The notes under the pieces: generated by a model
Databases searched by the model: none
Told to the model about the DNA's origin: nothing
Seen by the model: only the letters and a program-made list of their open reading frames with translations
Translations under genes and position numbers: made by a program
Source of the DNA: Pseudomonas sp. P7548
GTDB lineage: Bacteria; Pseudomonadota; Gammaproteobacteria; Pseudomonadales; Pseudomonadaceae
Reading direction: 5' to 3'
DNA: 64,000 bases
Assembly: GCF_013386585.1 (NCBI RefSeq)
Contig: NZ_JACARO010000047.1
Location: 62,001-126,000, forward strand
Part shown: positions 8,714-16,883 of the stretch, in pieces
Numbering within the stretch: the first letter of the stretch is position 1
How the letters are laid out: every line of letters begins with the position of its first letter

Positions 8714-8971
8714 ATGGCGCTGCCCGCACTGCTGATCAATGCTGTTGCTTTATTGGTGGCCTGCCCGGCTGCCGCGCTGCTGTTTATTACCCGTCTGCGA
8801 GAGCAGCGAGCGATGGCCGACCTGACCGCCCAGAGCGAAGATCGCGCGATCGACCAGCCGATGCTGTTTCTGGATGTGCGCACCGAGCGGGCGCACCGGT
8901 TGGCTTACCGCATCGGGTTTGCCTGCCTGGGCCTGGCGCTGGCCGTTTCCTGGATCAGCACCCGCCTGTAG
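8714..8971 (+). CDS. small membrane protein, 85 aa
   Basis: Two predicted membrane helices: residues about 3-25 (LPALLINAVALLVACPAAAL) and 64-82 (IGFACLGLALAVSWI). The polar loop between them is charged (RLREQRAMADLTAQSEDRAI). GAGG seven bases before the ATG supports the start. A dyad (GTATC/GATAC within CAGGT...ACCTG, 8668-8693) stands just upstream and could be an operator. It is followed by a REP pair. I know of no function; the topology suggests a hairpin with the charged loop on one side of the inner membrane. Confidence 0.65.
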   Translation: MALPALLINAVALLVACPAAALLFITRLREQRAMADLTAQSEDRAIDQPMLFLDVRTERAHRLAYRIGFACLGLALAVSWISTRL

Positions 8972-8992
8972 AAAACACCACAAAACAACTGA

Positions 8993-9107
8993 GCTGGCTT
9001 GCTGTGGCGAGCAAGCTTGCTTGCGCTGCGGTGCGAAGCGCCCCCAAAGAGCCGGCTCCAGCTACGCTGTCGAGCGGGAGCAAGCTCCCTCGCCACAGCA
9101 AGCCAGC
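8993..9107. repeat. paired inverted repeat, divergent REP subtype
   Basis: The arms GCTGGCTTGCTGTGGCGAG (from 8993) and CTCGCCACAGCAAGCCAGC (to 9107) are reverse complements with few mismatches further in. The core differs from the common element in the window: it carries GCTGTGGCGAGC in place of GTGGGAGCGGGC. Confidence 0.78.
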
Positions 9108-9128
9108 TCCCACCGTTTGAATCGGTGT

Positions 9129-10295
9129 TTACAGGGGGATTCCTGCCTTCACCCGATACTGATTGCGCACTGGCGTTGCATATTGCACCACCAGGAACGG
9201 CCGGTGCTCGGCCGGGCATTCGTTCAAGCGTCGCTCCCACTCCGCCTTGGCCTTGGCCAGCTCATCGGCCGGGAATACCTCGGCTGCCGTCGGCACCTGC
9301 AATTGCGGGTCGGCGTCGCTCCATTGGGCGTACGCCAGGTAATGCACCGGGAACAACCGATAACCGCCGAGAATCTGGCGGTCCATTTCCACCGCCAGCA
9401 ACTTGGTGTCCTCGAAGCGTTCGGTGATCGGCGGCGCGAAGTTCACGTGCACGCGGCCCTTGTAGCCGGTGATGCCCAGCGCAATGCTCACGTCGTCTTC
9501 ACCCGGCGCCTTGCTGTAGGTGCCGGTGGTGGCGCGGATGTACAGCTCGCGGGCCTTGGCTGAATCGCAGGGGTCGTATTCGTAGCTGATGGACACCGGC
9601 GTCAGGTTCAGCGACTGGATCACCTCGGCAAACGGCTCGTCCTTGCGGCTGACGTGGAACATCTTGAGGATCGCCGACTCAGTGCGATCATCCCCATCCT
9701 TGGCACGGCCTTCGGCCTGGGCGATCCAGATCGACGCGCCGTCATTGCGGATAGAGTGGTTGATATAGGCTGACAGCAACTGGTAGGCCGCCATTTTCTC
9801 TTTTCGCCCGGTGATCGAGCGGTGCACGATGAAGCTCTTGTTCAGGCGCATCAGGTCGCTGACAAACGGCTTTTGCAGCAGGTTGTCGCCGATGGCGATA
9901 CGCGGCGTTGGCAGGCCGGCGTGGTACACGGCGTAGTTGACAAAGGCCGGGTCCATCACGATGTCGCGGTGGTTGGCGAGGAACAGGTAGGCGGTGCCCG
10001 ACTTGAGCTGCTCGACCCCGGTGTAGGTCACGCCGTCGGTCGCACGGTCGATGGTGTGGTCGACGTAATACTCGACTTTGTCCTGCAGCGTGGCCACGGT
10101 GGTGACGCCGGCGAACTCACGGCGTAGTTTGCGGGCGATCATCGGCTTGAGCAGCCAGCCCAGGGCGCCGGCAAAGCGCGGGAAGCGGAAGTGGGTCAGG
10201 ATGTCCAGAAAGGCCTTGTCACTGAACAGACGTGCCAGCACTGCCGGGACTTCGCTGTCGTTGTAAGGTCGGATGGTATCGAATTCGCCCATCAT
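9129..10295 (-). CDS. 1-acyl-sn-glycerol-3-phosphate acyltransferase family protein
   Basis: A 388-residue protein of the glycerolipid acyltransferase superfamily. The active-site block is LFLANHRDIVMDPAFVNYAV; a second block, IWIAQAEGRAKDGDDRTES, corresponds to the substrate-phosphate binding EGxR motif. No membrane helix stands out, so it is probably a peripheral enzyme of phospholipid synthesis or remodelling. Oddly, the catalytic block reads H-R-D-I-V-M-D, so His and the second Asp are five residues apart where the usual motif has four, unless the adjacent Asp is the catalytic one. MM at the start gives 10295 or 10292. It is monocistronic between a REP pair and a divergent three-gene set. 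Confidence 0.8.
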   Translation of the reverse strand: MMGEFDTIRPYNDSEVPAVLARLFSDKAFLDILTHFRFPRFAGALGWLLKPMIARKLRREFAGVTTVATLQDKVEYYVDHTIDRATDGVTYTGVEQLKSGTAYLFLANHRDIVMDPAFVNYAVYHAGLPTPRIAIGDNLLQKPFVSDLMRLNKSFIVHRSITGRKEKMAAYQLLSAYINHSIRNDGASIWIAQAEGRAKDGDDRTESAILKMFHVSRKDEPFAEVIQSLNLTPVSISYEYDPCDSAKARELYIRATTGTYSKAPGEDDVSIALGITGYKGRVHVNFAPPITERFEDTKLLAVEMDRQILGGYRLFPVHYLAYAQWSDADPQLQVPTAAEVFPADELAKAKAEWERRLNECPAEHRPFLVVQYATPVRNQYRVKAGIPL

Positions 10296-10424
10296 GCTCT
10301 CTTGTTAGAAACGGCTAGGGTAAGTAAAGGAAATACCAGGGTGCGGCCCGAGTAATGGGCTCGGCCGAAAATAGCCCTGTAAATAGACCGGCGATTATAC
10401 GCACAAGTCACCTTGGAGGCTGCG

Positions 10425-10607
10425 ATGCTGGAAAACGCGACGTACGATTGTCCTTATTGTGGTGAAGCGGTCGACACAACGGTGGACCTGTCTGGAGGGG
10501 ATCAGACCTATATCGAGGACTGCCAGGTCTGTTGTCGGCCGATCGTTTTTGACCTGCAGGTCCACGGGGAAGAGTGGATGCTTGAAACCCGTAGCGAAAA
10601 CGACTGA
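10425..10607 (+). CDS. CPXCG-motif cysteine-rich protein
   Basis: A 60-residue zinc-ribbon-like protein. It has two cysteine pairs, CPYCG near residues 9-13 and CQVCCRP near residues 35-41, spaced to bind one metal ion, as in the CPXCG-containing small protein family. The start at 10425 ([13 protein letters not shown]) has GGAGG at 10415-10419; an upstream frame extension overlaps that site and is not used. It is the first of three closely spaced plus-strand genes. Function unknown; a role as a small nucleic-acid or metal-binding accessory is only inference. Confidence 0.8.
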   Translation: MLENATYDCPYCGEAVDTTVDLSGGDQTYIEDCQVCCRPIVFDLQVHGEEWMLETRSEND

Positions 10608-10618
10608 CAGGTACGCCC

Positions 10619-10879
10619 ATGCAGCGAATCTACGAGCCGGAAAACCTGATGGAGGGCGAGCTGTTGCAACAGATGCTCGCCAGCGAGGGCATTGAGGCGC
10701 ACCTGGTGGGCCGGCATTTGCTCGGCGGCACCGGCGAGCTGCCGATTTTCGGGCTGCTGGGCCTGGAAGTGGATAACGACCGTGCGGTCTACGCGCGCGA
10801 GCTGATCACGGCTTATATCGGTGCCCAACCCATGCCCGGCGATGAACCCGACAGCTTCCCCGACGTGCTGGTCTGTTAG
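10619..10879 (+). CDS. DUF2007 domain protein
   Basis: 86 residues. The pattern RIYEPENLMEGELLQQMLAS followed by GIEAHLVGRHLLGG matches DUF2007, a small ferredoxin-like fold related to PII-type signal transducers. There is no signal peptide. It begins 11 bases after the CPXCG gene and ends 36 bases before the peptidase gene, so the three are likely one transcript. The C-terminus is acidic and short. No partner or ligand is known. Confidence 0.8.
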   Translation: MQRIYEPENLMEGELLQQMLASEGIEAHLVGRHLLGGTGELPIFGLLGLEVDNDRAVYARELITAYIGAQPMPGDEPDSFPDVLVC

Positions 10880-10915
10880 GCTGTTGTTCGGTTTACCCAA
10901 GAGTCGTGTTGCCCC

Positions 10916-11536
10916 ATGTGTGGACGTTATGCCCTGTTTCGCTGGAACCCTGCCTTTGCCGCCTTGCCGGGCTTTCCGGCCGACCAGCAGGCCCAGTGGA
11001 ACATTTCCCCGAATGATTCGGTGCTGATTCAGCGCGCCATCGACGGCCAGCGCACCCTGGCCCGTGCACGCTGGGGCCTCACGCCGCCGTGGCTGACGGA
11101 CCTTTCCCGCACGCCCGCCCACGCTCGTGCCGAAACCCTGGCCGAACAACCGATGTTTCGCGAAGCCTTTCGCCAGCGCCGTTGCCTGCTGCCCGCCAAT
11201 GGCTTCTACGAATGGCGCGGTACCCAGCGCAAGCGCCCGTATTGGCTGACCCCGGGGGAGGGCTCCACGCTGTTTTTTGCGGCGATCTGGGAAGCCTACC
11301 CGGTGCAGGAGCAAGTGTGGCTGAGCACGGCGGTGGTGACGCAGCCGGCGCAGAGCCAGCGGCGGCCGCTGATCCTGGATGCGGCGGGGCAGGAGGCCTG
11401 GTTGAACCCGGAGACACCGCTGCATGCGCTGCAAGCGTTGCTGGCCAGTGAGCCCTTCGCATTGCGCGAACGGGTGTTGGCCAATATGGTCAATGATCCC
11501 AAGCTCAATGGGCCGGAGTGCCTGACCCCGGCTTGA
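10916..11536 (+). CDS. yedK: SOS response-associated peptidase, YedK/HMCES type
   Basis: A 206-residue SRAP-domain protein. Family enzymes self-process to expose Cys2 and crosslink to abasic sites in single-stranded DNA, protecting them. The sequence begins MCGRYALF, so Cys2 is present. The active-site block RCLLPANGFYEWRG supplies the Asn and Glu of the family, and the HAR motif (AHARAETLAEQPMFREAF) is seen. The C-terminal conserved His normally found near SxxVN is not obvious; the end reads NMVNDPKLNGPECL. It is the last gene of the small three-gene set and is followed by a REP pair. Confidence 0.88.
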   Translation: MCGRYALFRWNPAFAALPGFPADQQAQWNISPNDSVLIQRAIDGQRTLARARWGLTPPWLTDLSRTPAHARAETLAEQPMFREAFRQRRCLLPANGFYEWRGTQRKRPYWLTPGEGSTLFFAAIWEAYPVQEQVWLSTAVVTQPAQSQRRPLILDAAGQEAWLNPETPLHALQALLASEPFALRERVLANMVNDPKLNGPECLTPA

Positions 11537-11562
11537 ATTTCTCTGTTGTCTGTTCTGGCCTC

Positions 11563-11635
11563 TTCGCGAGCAAGCCCGCTCCCACATTTTGAAGGCGTTC
11601 ACAGATCAAAATGTGGGAGCGGGCTTGCTCGCGAA
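11563..11635. repeat. paired REP element in the opposite arm order
   Basis: Arms 11563-11590 and 11608-11635 are perfect 28-base reverse complements, separated by only 17 bases. The order is reversed relative to the other pairs: here the GTGGGAGC ends face each other at the centre. It lies between the convergent yedK and chemoreceptor genes, where it would form a strong terminator-like hairpin. Confidence 0.88.
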
Positions 11636-11661
11636 AGCGGCCTGATGAACGCCGCAGCTCT

Positions 11662-13800
11662 TTAAACTTTGAACTGGTTGATCAGCCGCCGCTGCTGCTC
11701 CGCCAACTTGGTCAAATCCGCACTGGCCGCACTGGACTCATCCGCGCCACCCGCCACTTCATTGGCCACTTGGCCGATATTGATCACGTTGCGGTTGATG
11801 TCCTCGGCCACTGCGCTTTGCTCCTCGGCCGCGCTGGCGATCTGGGTGTTCATGTCGTTGATCACCGACACCGCCTGAGTGATCGTCTCCAGCGCCTCGG
11901 CCGCCTTGGCCGCGTGTTGCACGCTTTCATCGGTGCGGTTCTGGCTGTCTTCCATCACCCGCACCACGTCCCGCGTGCCTTGTTGCAGCTGCTGGATCAT
12001 GGTCTGGATTTCTTCGGTGGCCTTCTGGGTTTTCTGCGCCAGGTTGCGCACTTCATCAGCCACCACGGCAAAACCACGGCCCTGCTCGCCGGCCCGCGCC
12101 GCCTCGATGGCGGCGTTGAGCGCCAGCAGGTTGGTCTGCTCGGCAATCCCACGGATGGCGGTGAGGATGGCGTTGATGTTCTCGCTGTCTTTGGCCAGGG
12201 TTTGCACCACGCCCACTGCCTTACCGATTTCCTCGGCGAGGGCGCCGATGGAGGTGGAGGTGTCGCGCACGATGCGCATGCCCTGGCTCGCCGCCTGGTC
12301 GGCATGGCTGGCGGCCTGAGCGGCCTGGGTGGCATTGCGTGCTACGTCTTGCGCAGTGGCGGTCATCTCATGCACGGCGGTCGCGACCTGGTCGATCTCC
12401 ACCATCTGTTTATGCACGCCCTGGTTGGTGCGAATCGCGATGTCGGCGGTATGTTCCGACGAGTCGCTGACCTTCTGCACCGAACTCACCACTTGGGTGA
12501 TCATGCCCTGAAGCTTGATCAGGAAGGTATTGAAGCCGCTGGCAATTGCGCCCAGCTCATCGGCGCGATCACTGGTCAGGCGGCGGGTCAAGTCACCTTC
12601 GCCCTGGGCGATATCGTTGAGCATGGCCACCATTTGTTTGAGCGGGCGGGCAATACCGTGGCCCACCAGCCAGATCACCAGCAAACCGATGCCGGCGATC
12701 AGCAGGCCGACCATGGCCATGCCGAAGGTGTCGGTCTTGCGTTGGGCTTGCAGGTCGCTTTGCAGCTTCTGCGAGTCGGCCATCACCGCGCTGAGCGGCA
12801 GTTGCAGCATCAGGGTCCAGCGGGCTTCGGCCTGGCCGATGTTAAACGGCAGGAACAGTTCGATGTGCCCGTGTGCCTTGTCGATGTCGTAGCGCACTTC
12901 GCCGACTTTCAGTTGGCTGAGGTTGGCCAGTTCGTTGCTGTCGAGCAGGTCGGAGGCTTTTTCACCGAGCTTGCTGGCGTCCTTGGTATAGGCCACCAGG
13001 CGTCCGTTGCTGGAGATCAGGGCCAGTTCGCCAGCGCCGTTGTAGAGGTTCTGGTCGGCGCGGGTGAGCATTTCCTGGATGAAGTTCACCGACAGGTCGG
13101 CGCCGACGATGCCCTGGAAGGTGCCATCGATCATGATCGGTTCGATAAACGAGGCCAGCATCACCATGGCGTTGCCCACCTTATAAGGGGCGGGGTCGAT
13201 GGCGCAGGGTTTCTTGGTTTCCTTGGAACACAGGTAGTACTCACTGGCGCGCACGCCGGTGGAGAGGATGTTCTGGTCGTTGACGTCGGCCAGCTTGTCC
13301 AGGCCCAGGCTGCCATCGGCGTTGCGGTACCACCACGGCAGGAAGCGGCCGTCGGCGGCCATGCCGACGATGGGGCTGTTGATGTAGGCGGCGTCGTTGT
13401 GGTCGATCGCGTTGGGTTCCCAGCCGATGTAGGCGCCGAGGATCTTCGGGTTGCGCACCACGGTTTCATGCAGCAGGCCGATCAACTGTTCGCGGCCGAT
13501 CTGCAGGGCCGGCTCGCCCTTGGCGTCTTTCATGCCGAGCAGGGCATTGGTGGTGGCCAAGCCCTTGGCCGTCACCAGGGGCGCTTCCAATTCACGCTGG
13601 ATCAACGTGGCCTGGGTTTGCGCCAGGGTGGTGAGGCGTTGTTCGATGATTTGCTCGAACTGCGTCTGGGTGCGTTCCTGCACCATTTCCTGGGTGCGTG
13701 CGCCGGCAAACAAGGCGTAGAGCACCAGTACTGCGACCACGCTCAGCACGATGGCCCCGGTCAGTGCCGCGACAGAAAACTGAATCGACTTGAATTTCAT
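11662..13800 (-). CDS. methyl-accepting chemotaxis protein, dCache type
   Basis: A 712-residue transmembrane chemoreceptor. In order: a first membrane helix (residues about 9-32), a periplasmic double-Cache ligand domain (about 40-350), a second helix ([20 protein letters not shown], about 357-378), a HAMP domain and a long cytoplasmic coiled coil. The CheA/CheW-binding tip is [20 protein letters not shown], followed by [15 protein letters not shown]. The ligand domain holds the PWWYRNADG and [20 protein letters not shown] segments typical of dCache receptors that bind small organic ligands; the ligand is not predictable here. There is no C-terminal pentapeptide for CheR. The next gene is divergent, so it is monocistronic. 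Confidence 0.93.
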   Translation of the reverse strand: MKFKSIQFSVAALTGAIVLSVVAVLVLYALFAGARTQEMVQERTQTQFEQIIEQRLTTLAQTQATLIQRELEAPLVTAKGLATTNALLGMKDAKGEPALQIGREQLIGLLHETVVRNPKILGAYIGWEPNAIDHNDAAYINSPIVGMAADGRFLPWWYRNADGSLGLDKLADVNDQNILSTGVRASEYYLCSKETKKPCAIDPAPYKVGNAMVMLASFIEPIMIDGTFQGIVGADLSVNFIQEMLTRADQNLYNGAGELALISSNGRLVAYTKDASKLGEKASDLLDSNELANLSQLKVGEVRYDIDKAHGHIELFLPFNIGQAEARWTLMLQLPLSAVMADSQKLQSDLQAQRKTDTFGMAMVGLLIAGIGLLVIWLVGHGIARPLKQMVAMLNDIAQGEGDLTRRLTSDRADELGAIASGFNTFLIKLQGMITQVVSSVQKVSDSSEHTADIAIRTNQGVHKQMVEIDQVATAVHEMTATAQDVARNATQAAQAASHADQAASQGMRIVRDTSTSIGALAEEIGKAVGVVQTLAKDSENINAILTAIRGIAEQTNLLALNAAIEAARAGEQGRGFAVVADEVRNLAQKTQKATEEIQTMIQQLQQGTRDVVRVMEDSQNRTDESVQHAAKAAEALETITQAVSVINDMNTQIASAAEEQSAVAEDINRNVINIGQVANEVAGGADESSAASADLTKLAEQQRRLINQFKV

Positions 13801-14028
13801 GAACGCTCCGGACGCAGGGGGAGATTGGCTGCTTTTTTGTATCGGCCACGGGGTCGGGAGGCTTAAGGCTTGTCCTACAAAATAGTGCGGGGTGTCGCAA
13901 ATGAGACTTTCGCTGCCGCAGTGAAGGTGTGGGATGTATCCGAAATCCAGCGGTTACACGTCTGGTGTATCTGGCGCCAATACAATTGACCGCCTACGAT
14001 ACGCGGCATGTTTTCAGGGAGCGTGTTC

Positions 14029-14847
14029 ATGAAGAAGTCTTGGGCGGTAAGTGGTTTGGTTGCGGCGTTGCTCATGGCGGGTTGCCAGGCGGTCAACACC
14101 ACCAGTGGCGGCGCAGTAGGCGTTGAGCGCAAGCAATATATGTACAGCATGTTGTCGAGCCAGGAAGTCGACCAGATGTACGCGCAGTCCTACCAAAAGA
14201 CGTTGACCGAGGCCAGTGGCAAGGGCGTTGTCGACAAGACCAGTGCCAATGCCAAACGCGTGCAGGCCATTGCCAAGCGTTTGATCGTCCAGGTGCCGGC
14301 TTTCCGCCCGGATGCGGCGCAATGGCAATGGGAAGTGAACTTGATCAAGAGTGACGAGATCAACGCCAACTGCGGGCCGGGCGGCAAGATTTTTGTCTAT
14401 AGCGGGCTGATCGAAACGCTCAAGCTGACCGACGATGAGTTGGCGGCGGTAATGGGCCATGAAATCGCCCACGCCTTGCGCGAGCACAGCCGTGAAGCCA
14501 TGTCCAAGGCATACGGTATCGAGATGGCCAAGCAGGGTGCTGCCGCGATCTTTGGCCTGGGTCAGAACAGCATGGCACTCGGTGATGCAGCCGTTCAGTA
14601 CGGCATGACCTTGCCCAACAGTCGCGCCAATGAAAACGAAGCTGACTTGATTGGTTTGGAGTTGTCCGCTCGTGCCGGCTACAACCCGAACGCAGCGATT
14701 ACCTTGTGGAACAAGATGGCCAAGGCTTCGGAAGGCGCGCCTCCTGAGTTCATGAGCACACACCCGGCTTCCGACAGCCGAATCGCTTCGTTGCAAGCCG
14801 CGATTCCAAAAGTGATGCCGCTGTACCAGCAGGCCAAAAAATCCTGA
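14029..14847 (+). CDS. M48-family metallopeptidase lipoprotein
   Basis: 272 residues. It has a lipoprotein signal MKKSWAVSGLVAALLMAGC with the lipidated cysteine at residue 19. The zinc protease motif MGHEIAHALREHS gives HEXXH, and the third ligand glutamate is in SRANENEADLIGLELSARAG. This is the LoiP/YcaL type of single-domain M48 protease, probably acting in outer-membrane protein quality control. AGGGAG seven bases before ATG 14029 fixes the start; an ATG at 14008 has no site. It is divergent from the chemoreceptor and followed by a long REP pair. Confidence 0.92.
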   Translation: MKKSWAVSGLVAALLMAGCQAVNTTSGGAVGVERKQYMYSMLSSQEVDQMYAQSYQKTLTEASGKGVVDKTSANAKRVQAIAKRLIVQVPAFRPDAAQWQWEVNLIKSDEINANCGPGGKIFVYSGLIETLKLTDDELAAVMGHEIAHALREHSREAMSKAYGIEMAKQGAAAIFGLGQNSMALGDAAVQYGMTLPNSRANENEADLIGLELSARAGYNPNAAITLWNKMAKASEGAPPEFMSTHPASDSRIASLQAAIPKVMPLYQQAKKS

Positions 14848-14866
14848 TGCTCCAGGTTCGCTGATG

Positions 14867-14996
14867 ATCCAAATGTGGGAGCTGGCTTGTCGGATCGCCG
14901 CACCGCTGCGATAGCATCGGCTCGGTTCATCTGCTAAACCGAGTTGCCTGCATCGCAGCGATGCGGCGACCCGACAAGCCAGCTCCCACATTGGAT
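14867..14996. repeat. long composite inverted REP element
   Basis: The outer arms (ATCCAAATGTGGGAGCTGGC at 14867 and its partner ending 14996) pair through the cores GGCTTGTCGG/CCGACAAGCC and again through CGCTGCGAT/ATCGCAGCG and CTCGGTT/AACCGAG. It is longer than the other elements, about 130 bases, and its core is GGCTTGTCGGATCGCCGCA rather than GGCTTGCTCGC. Confidence 0.85.
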
Positions 14997-15009
14997 TGGG
15001 TTTACAGAT

Positions 15010-15594
15010 CTAGATCCAGCCGCTGCTCTGCATGGCCTTGTACACCGCCACCACGGCCAGGATAAAGAACGCGGTGGCCGCCAGTCGGCGAATCAAGGTC
15101 AGCGGCAGTTTCTCCGCCGCGAAATTCCCCGCCAATACCACCGGCACGTTGGCAATCAGCATGCCCAGGGTGGTGCCGATGATCACCAGCCACAACTCCG
15201 GGTACTGCGCCGCCAGCATCACCGTGGCGATCTGCGTCTTGTCACCGATTTCCGCCAGGAAGAACGCAATCAACGTGGTCAGGAACGGCCCGAATTTGCG
15301 CGTGGTGCTGGCTTCGTCATCGTCGAGCTTGTCGGGTACCAGGGTCCACAAGGCCGTGGCGCAGAAACTCGCCGCGAGGATCCAATGCAGCACCGCATCC
15401 GAGAAGAAGCTTCCGAACCAGGCCCCCACGGCACCGGCCGCCGCATGGTTGGCCAGGGTCGCGGCGACGATGCCGGCGATGATCGGCCAGGGCTTGCGAA
15501 AGCGTGCGGCAAGGATGAGCGCGAGCAGTTGCGTCTTGTCGCCGATTTCGGCCAAGGCAACGATTGCGGTAGGTACGAGTAATGAATCCAGCAT
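15010..15594 (-). CDS. TMEM165/GDT1-family manganese exporter
   Basis: A 194-residue inner-membrane protein built as two similar halves of three helices, each carrying the family motif: AEIGDKTQLLALILA near residue 15 and AEIGDKTQIATVMLA near residue 112. The paired E-x-G-D-K-T motifs form the cation site of this Ca/Mn exporter family; bacterial members export Mn2+. The start at 15594 (MLDSLLVPTAIVALAEIG) gives the normal length; the frame is open for 225 more bases upstream, but that stretch is a riboswitch rather than protein. The riboswitch context strongly supports manganese as substrate. Confidence 0.92.
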   Translation of the reverse strand: MLDSLLVPTAIVALAEIGDKTQLLALILAARFRKPWPIIAGIVAATLANHAAAGAVGAWFGSFFSDAVLHWILAASFCATALWTLVPDKLDDDEASTTRKFGPFLTTLIAFFLAEIGDKTQIATVMLAAQYPELWLVIIGTTLGMLIANVPVVLAGNFAAEKLPLTLIRRLAATAFFILAVVAVYKAMQSSGWI

Positions 15595-15604
15595 CAGGTA
15601 GGTT

Positions 15605-15817
15605 TCCAGGGGCGGGTCGACACGGCTATGACACGTACAGCCTTCCCGCCCCGGGTAAGGTGTGCGTGTCATAGGTCTTGTCAAACCCCGGTCCGTCTGT
15701 GCGGACTCCTGGGTCGCATACGCCATGGTCTGCTGACCAAGTATGTTGACGTATGCCGGACGAGCGTGGCGCTCGTGGGAGACTACTCCCCTAGGACGGA
15801 GCGGATTCTGCCTAGGC
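15605..15817 (-). promoter_or_regulatory. yybP-ykoY manganese riboswitch with expression platform
   Basis: On the minus strand the leader contains CTAGGGGAGTAGTC (15794-15781) and CGTCAACATAC (15751-15741). These are the two loop sequences that dock to bind Mn2+ in the yybP-ykoY class, held by stems CATACG/CGTATG and GGTC/GACC. Downstream there are two competing structures: GGGGCGGG (15609-15616) with CCCGCCCC (15645-15652), and CTATGACACG (15626-15635) with CGTGTCATAG (15665-15674). No U tract follows, so control of translation initiation is more likely than termination. Confidence 0.85.
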
Positions 15818-15854
15818 AAAACCCATTCGGCAAGCCTTCTTTTTCAAACGCCCG

Positions 15855-16853
15855 TCAGCCGCGCTTGGCACGGTAAATGCGGAAACCATTGCCTTCGGCC
15901 TTGATTGCGCACACGCCCAGATGCTCTTCGATCAGCGGTTGGTACTTGAGGAAGCTGTTGGCAACCAGGCGAAGTTCGCCGCCTTTTGCCAGGTGTTTCG
16001 CGGCTTTTCGCAGCAGGTTTTCCGTGGCGAAATAATCTGTGTGCACCCCGACATGGAACGGCGGGTTGCTCAAAATCGCGTTCAAACCCATTGGCGCGGC
16101 GTCGATTCCGTCACCGGTCAGCACCTCGGCTTCCAGACCATTGGCAGCCAGCGTCAGGCGGCTGCTGGCGGCGGCGAAGGCATCCACATCGAGCAGGGTC
16201 ACGCTGTTGTGCGGGTAGCGACGTTTGACCGCAGCCCCCAGCACGCCGGCGCCGCAACCGAAGTCCAACAGGTGGCCGCTGGGCAGCTTGTCCAAGTGTT
16301 CCAACAGCAATTCGGTGCCGCGATCCAGTCGCCCGTGGCTGAACACGCCGGGCAGGCTGACCACCTTGAGGGGGCCTTCGGCCAGTGGCACATCGAACAC
16401 CTGGGCCAGGCTTTCCAGTTCGACCGCGTGCGGGGCATTGGCCACGGTGACTTGCCACAACTGGCAGTGCCGCGCGTTATCCAGCTTGCGTGGCTTGCCA
16501 AACGGGATCATCTGTTTGGCGGCGCTTTCGATGCCGGCCTTTTTCTCCCCTACCAGAAACAGCTCGGCGCCGGGCAGGCGTGCGGCCACGGCGTTGAGCA
16601 GGTAGTCGGTGAGGTCCTTGGATTTGGGCAGGAAAATCACGGCGGCATCGAACGCACGCTCGGGCACGTTCACGCCGAATTGGCTGCGCTCGGGGAAGCG
16701 TGCGTCCAGGGCTGCCTGGTCGCCCGCGTGCCAGCTCCAGCCGTGGGCATTGGGCAGGCGGCCCAGCAAGTCGTCGGCAGGCAACCCGACCAGCAGCAGG
16801 TTGCCTTGAAAAAGTTCGGCCTGACGAAGCAGTACTTCACTGCGCGGATCCAT
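15855..16853 (-). CDS. rsmC: 16S rRNA (guanine-1207 N2) methyltransferase
   Basis: A 332-residue enzyme with two tandem methyltransferase-like domains, the C-terminal one active. It methylates G1207 of 16S rRNA in the 30S subunit. The SAM-binding motif [18 protein letters not shown] and the catalytic NPPF motif ([15 protein letters not shown]) are in place. Length and domain order match RsmC. It is preceded by the 2-hydroxyacid dehydrogenase gene 30 bases away on the same strand, and its 3' end abuts the manganese riboswitch, whose promoter may lie inside or just after rsmC. Confidence 0.93.
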   Translation of the reverse strand: MDPRSEVLLRQAELFQGNLLLVGLPADDLLGRLPNAHGWSWHAGDQAALDARFPERSQFGVNVPERAFDAAVIFLPKSKDLTDYLLNAVAARLPGAELFLVGEKKAGIESAAKQMIPFGKPRKLDNARHCQLWQVTVANAPHAVELESLAQVFDVPLAEGPLKVVSLPGVFSHGRLDRGTELLLEHLDKLPSGHLLDFGCGAGVLGAAVKRRYPHNSVTLLDVDAFAAASSRLTLAANGLEAEVLTGDGIDAAPMGLNAILSNPPFHVGVHTDYFATENLLRKAAKHLAKGGELRLVANSFLKYQPLIEEHLGVCAIKAEGNGFRIYRAKRG

Positions 16854-16883
16854 GGTCTGCTCCTTGAAAAGGGGCGCAGTTTA

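Noticed and set aside
11611-13866. 751-codon open frame on the plus strand across the chemoreceptor
   Set aside because: Antisense shadow of the GC-rich MCP gene; it has no ribosome binding site and a His- and Gly-rich composition typical of such shadows.
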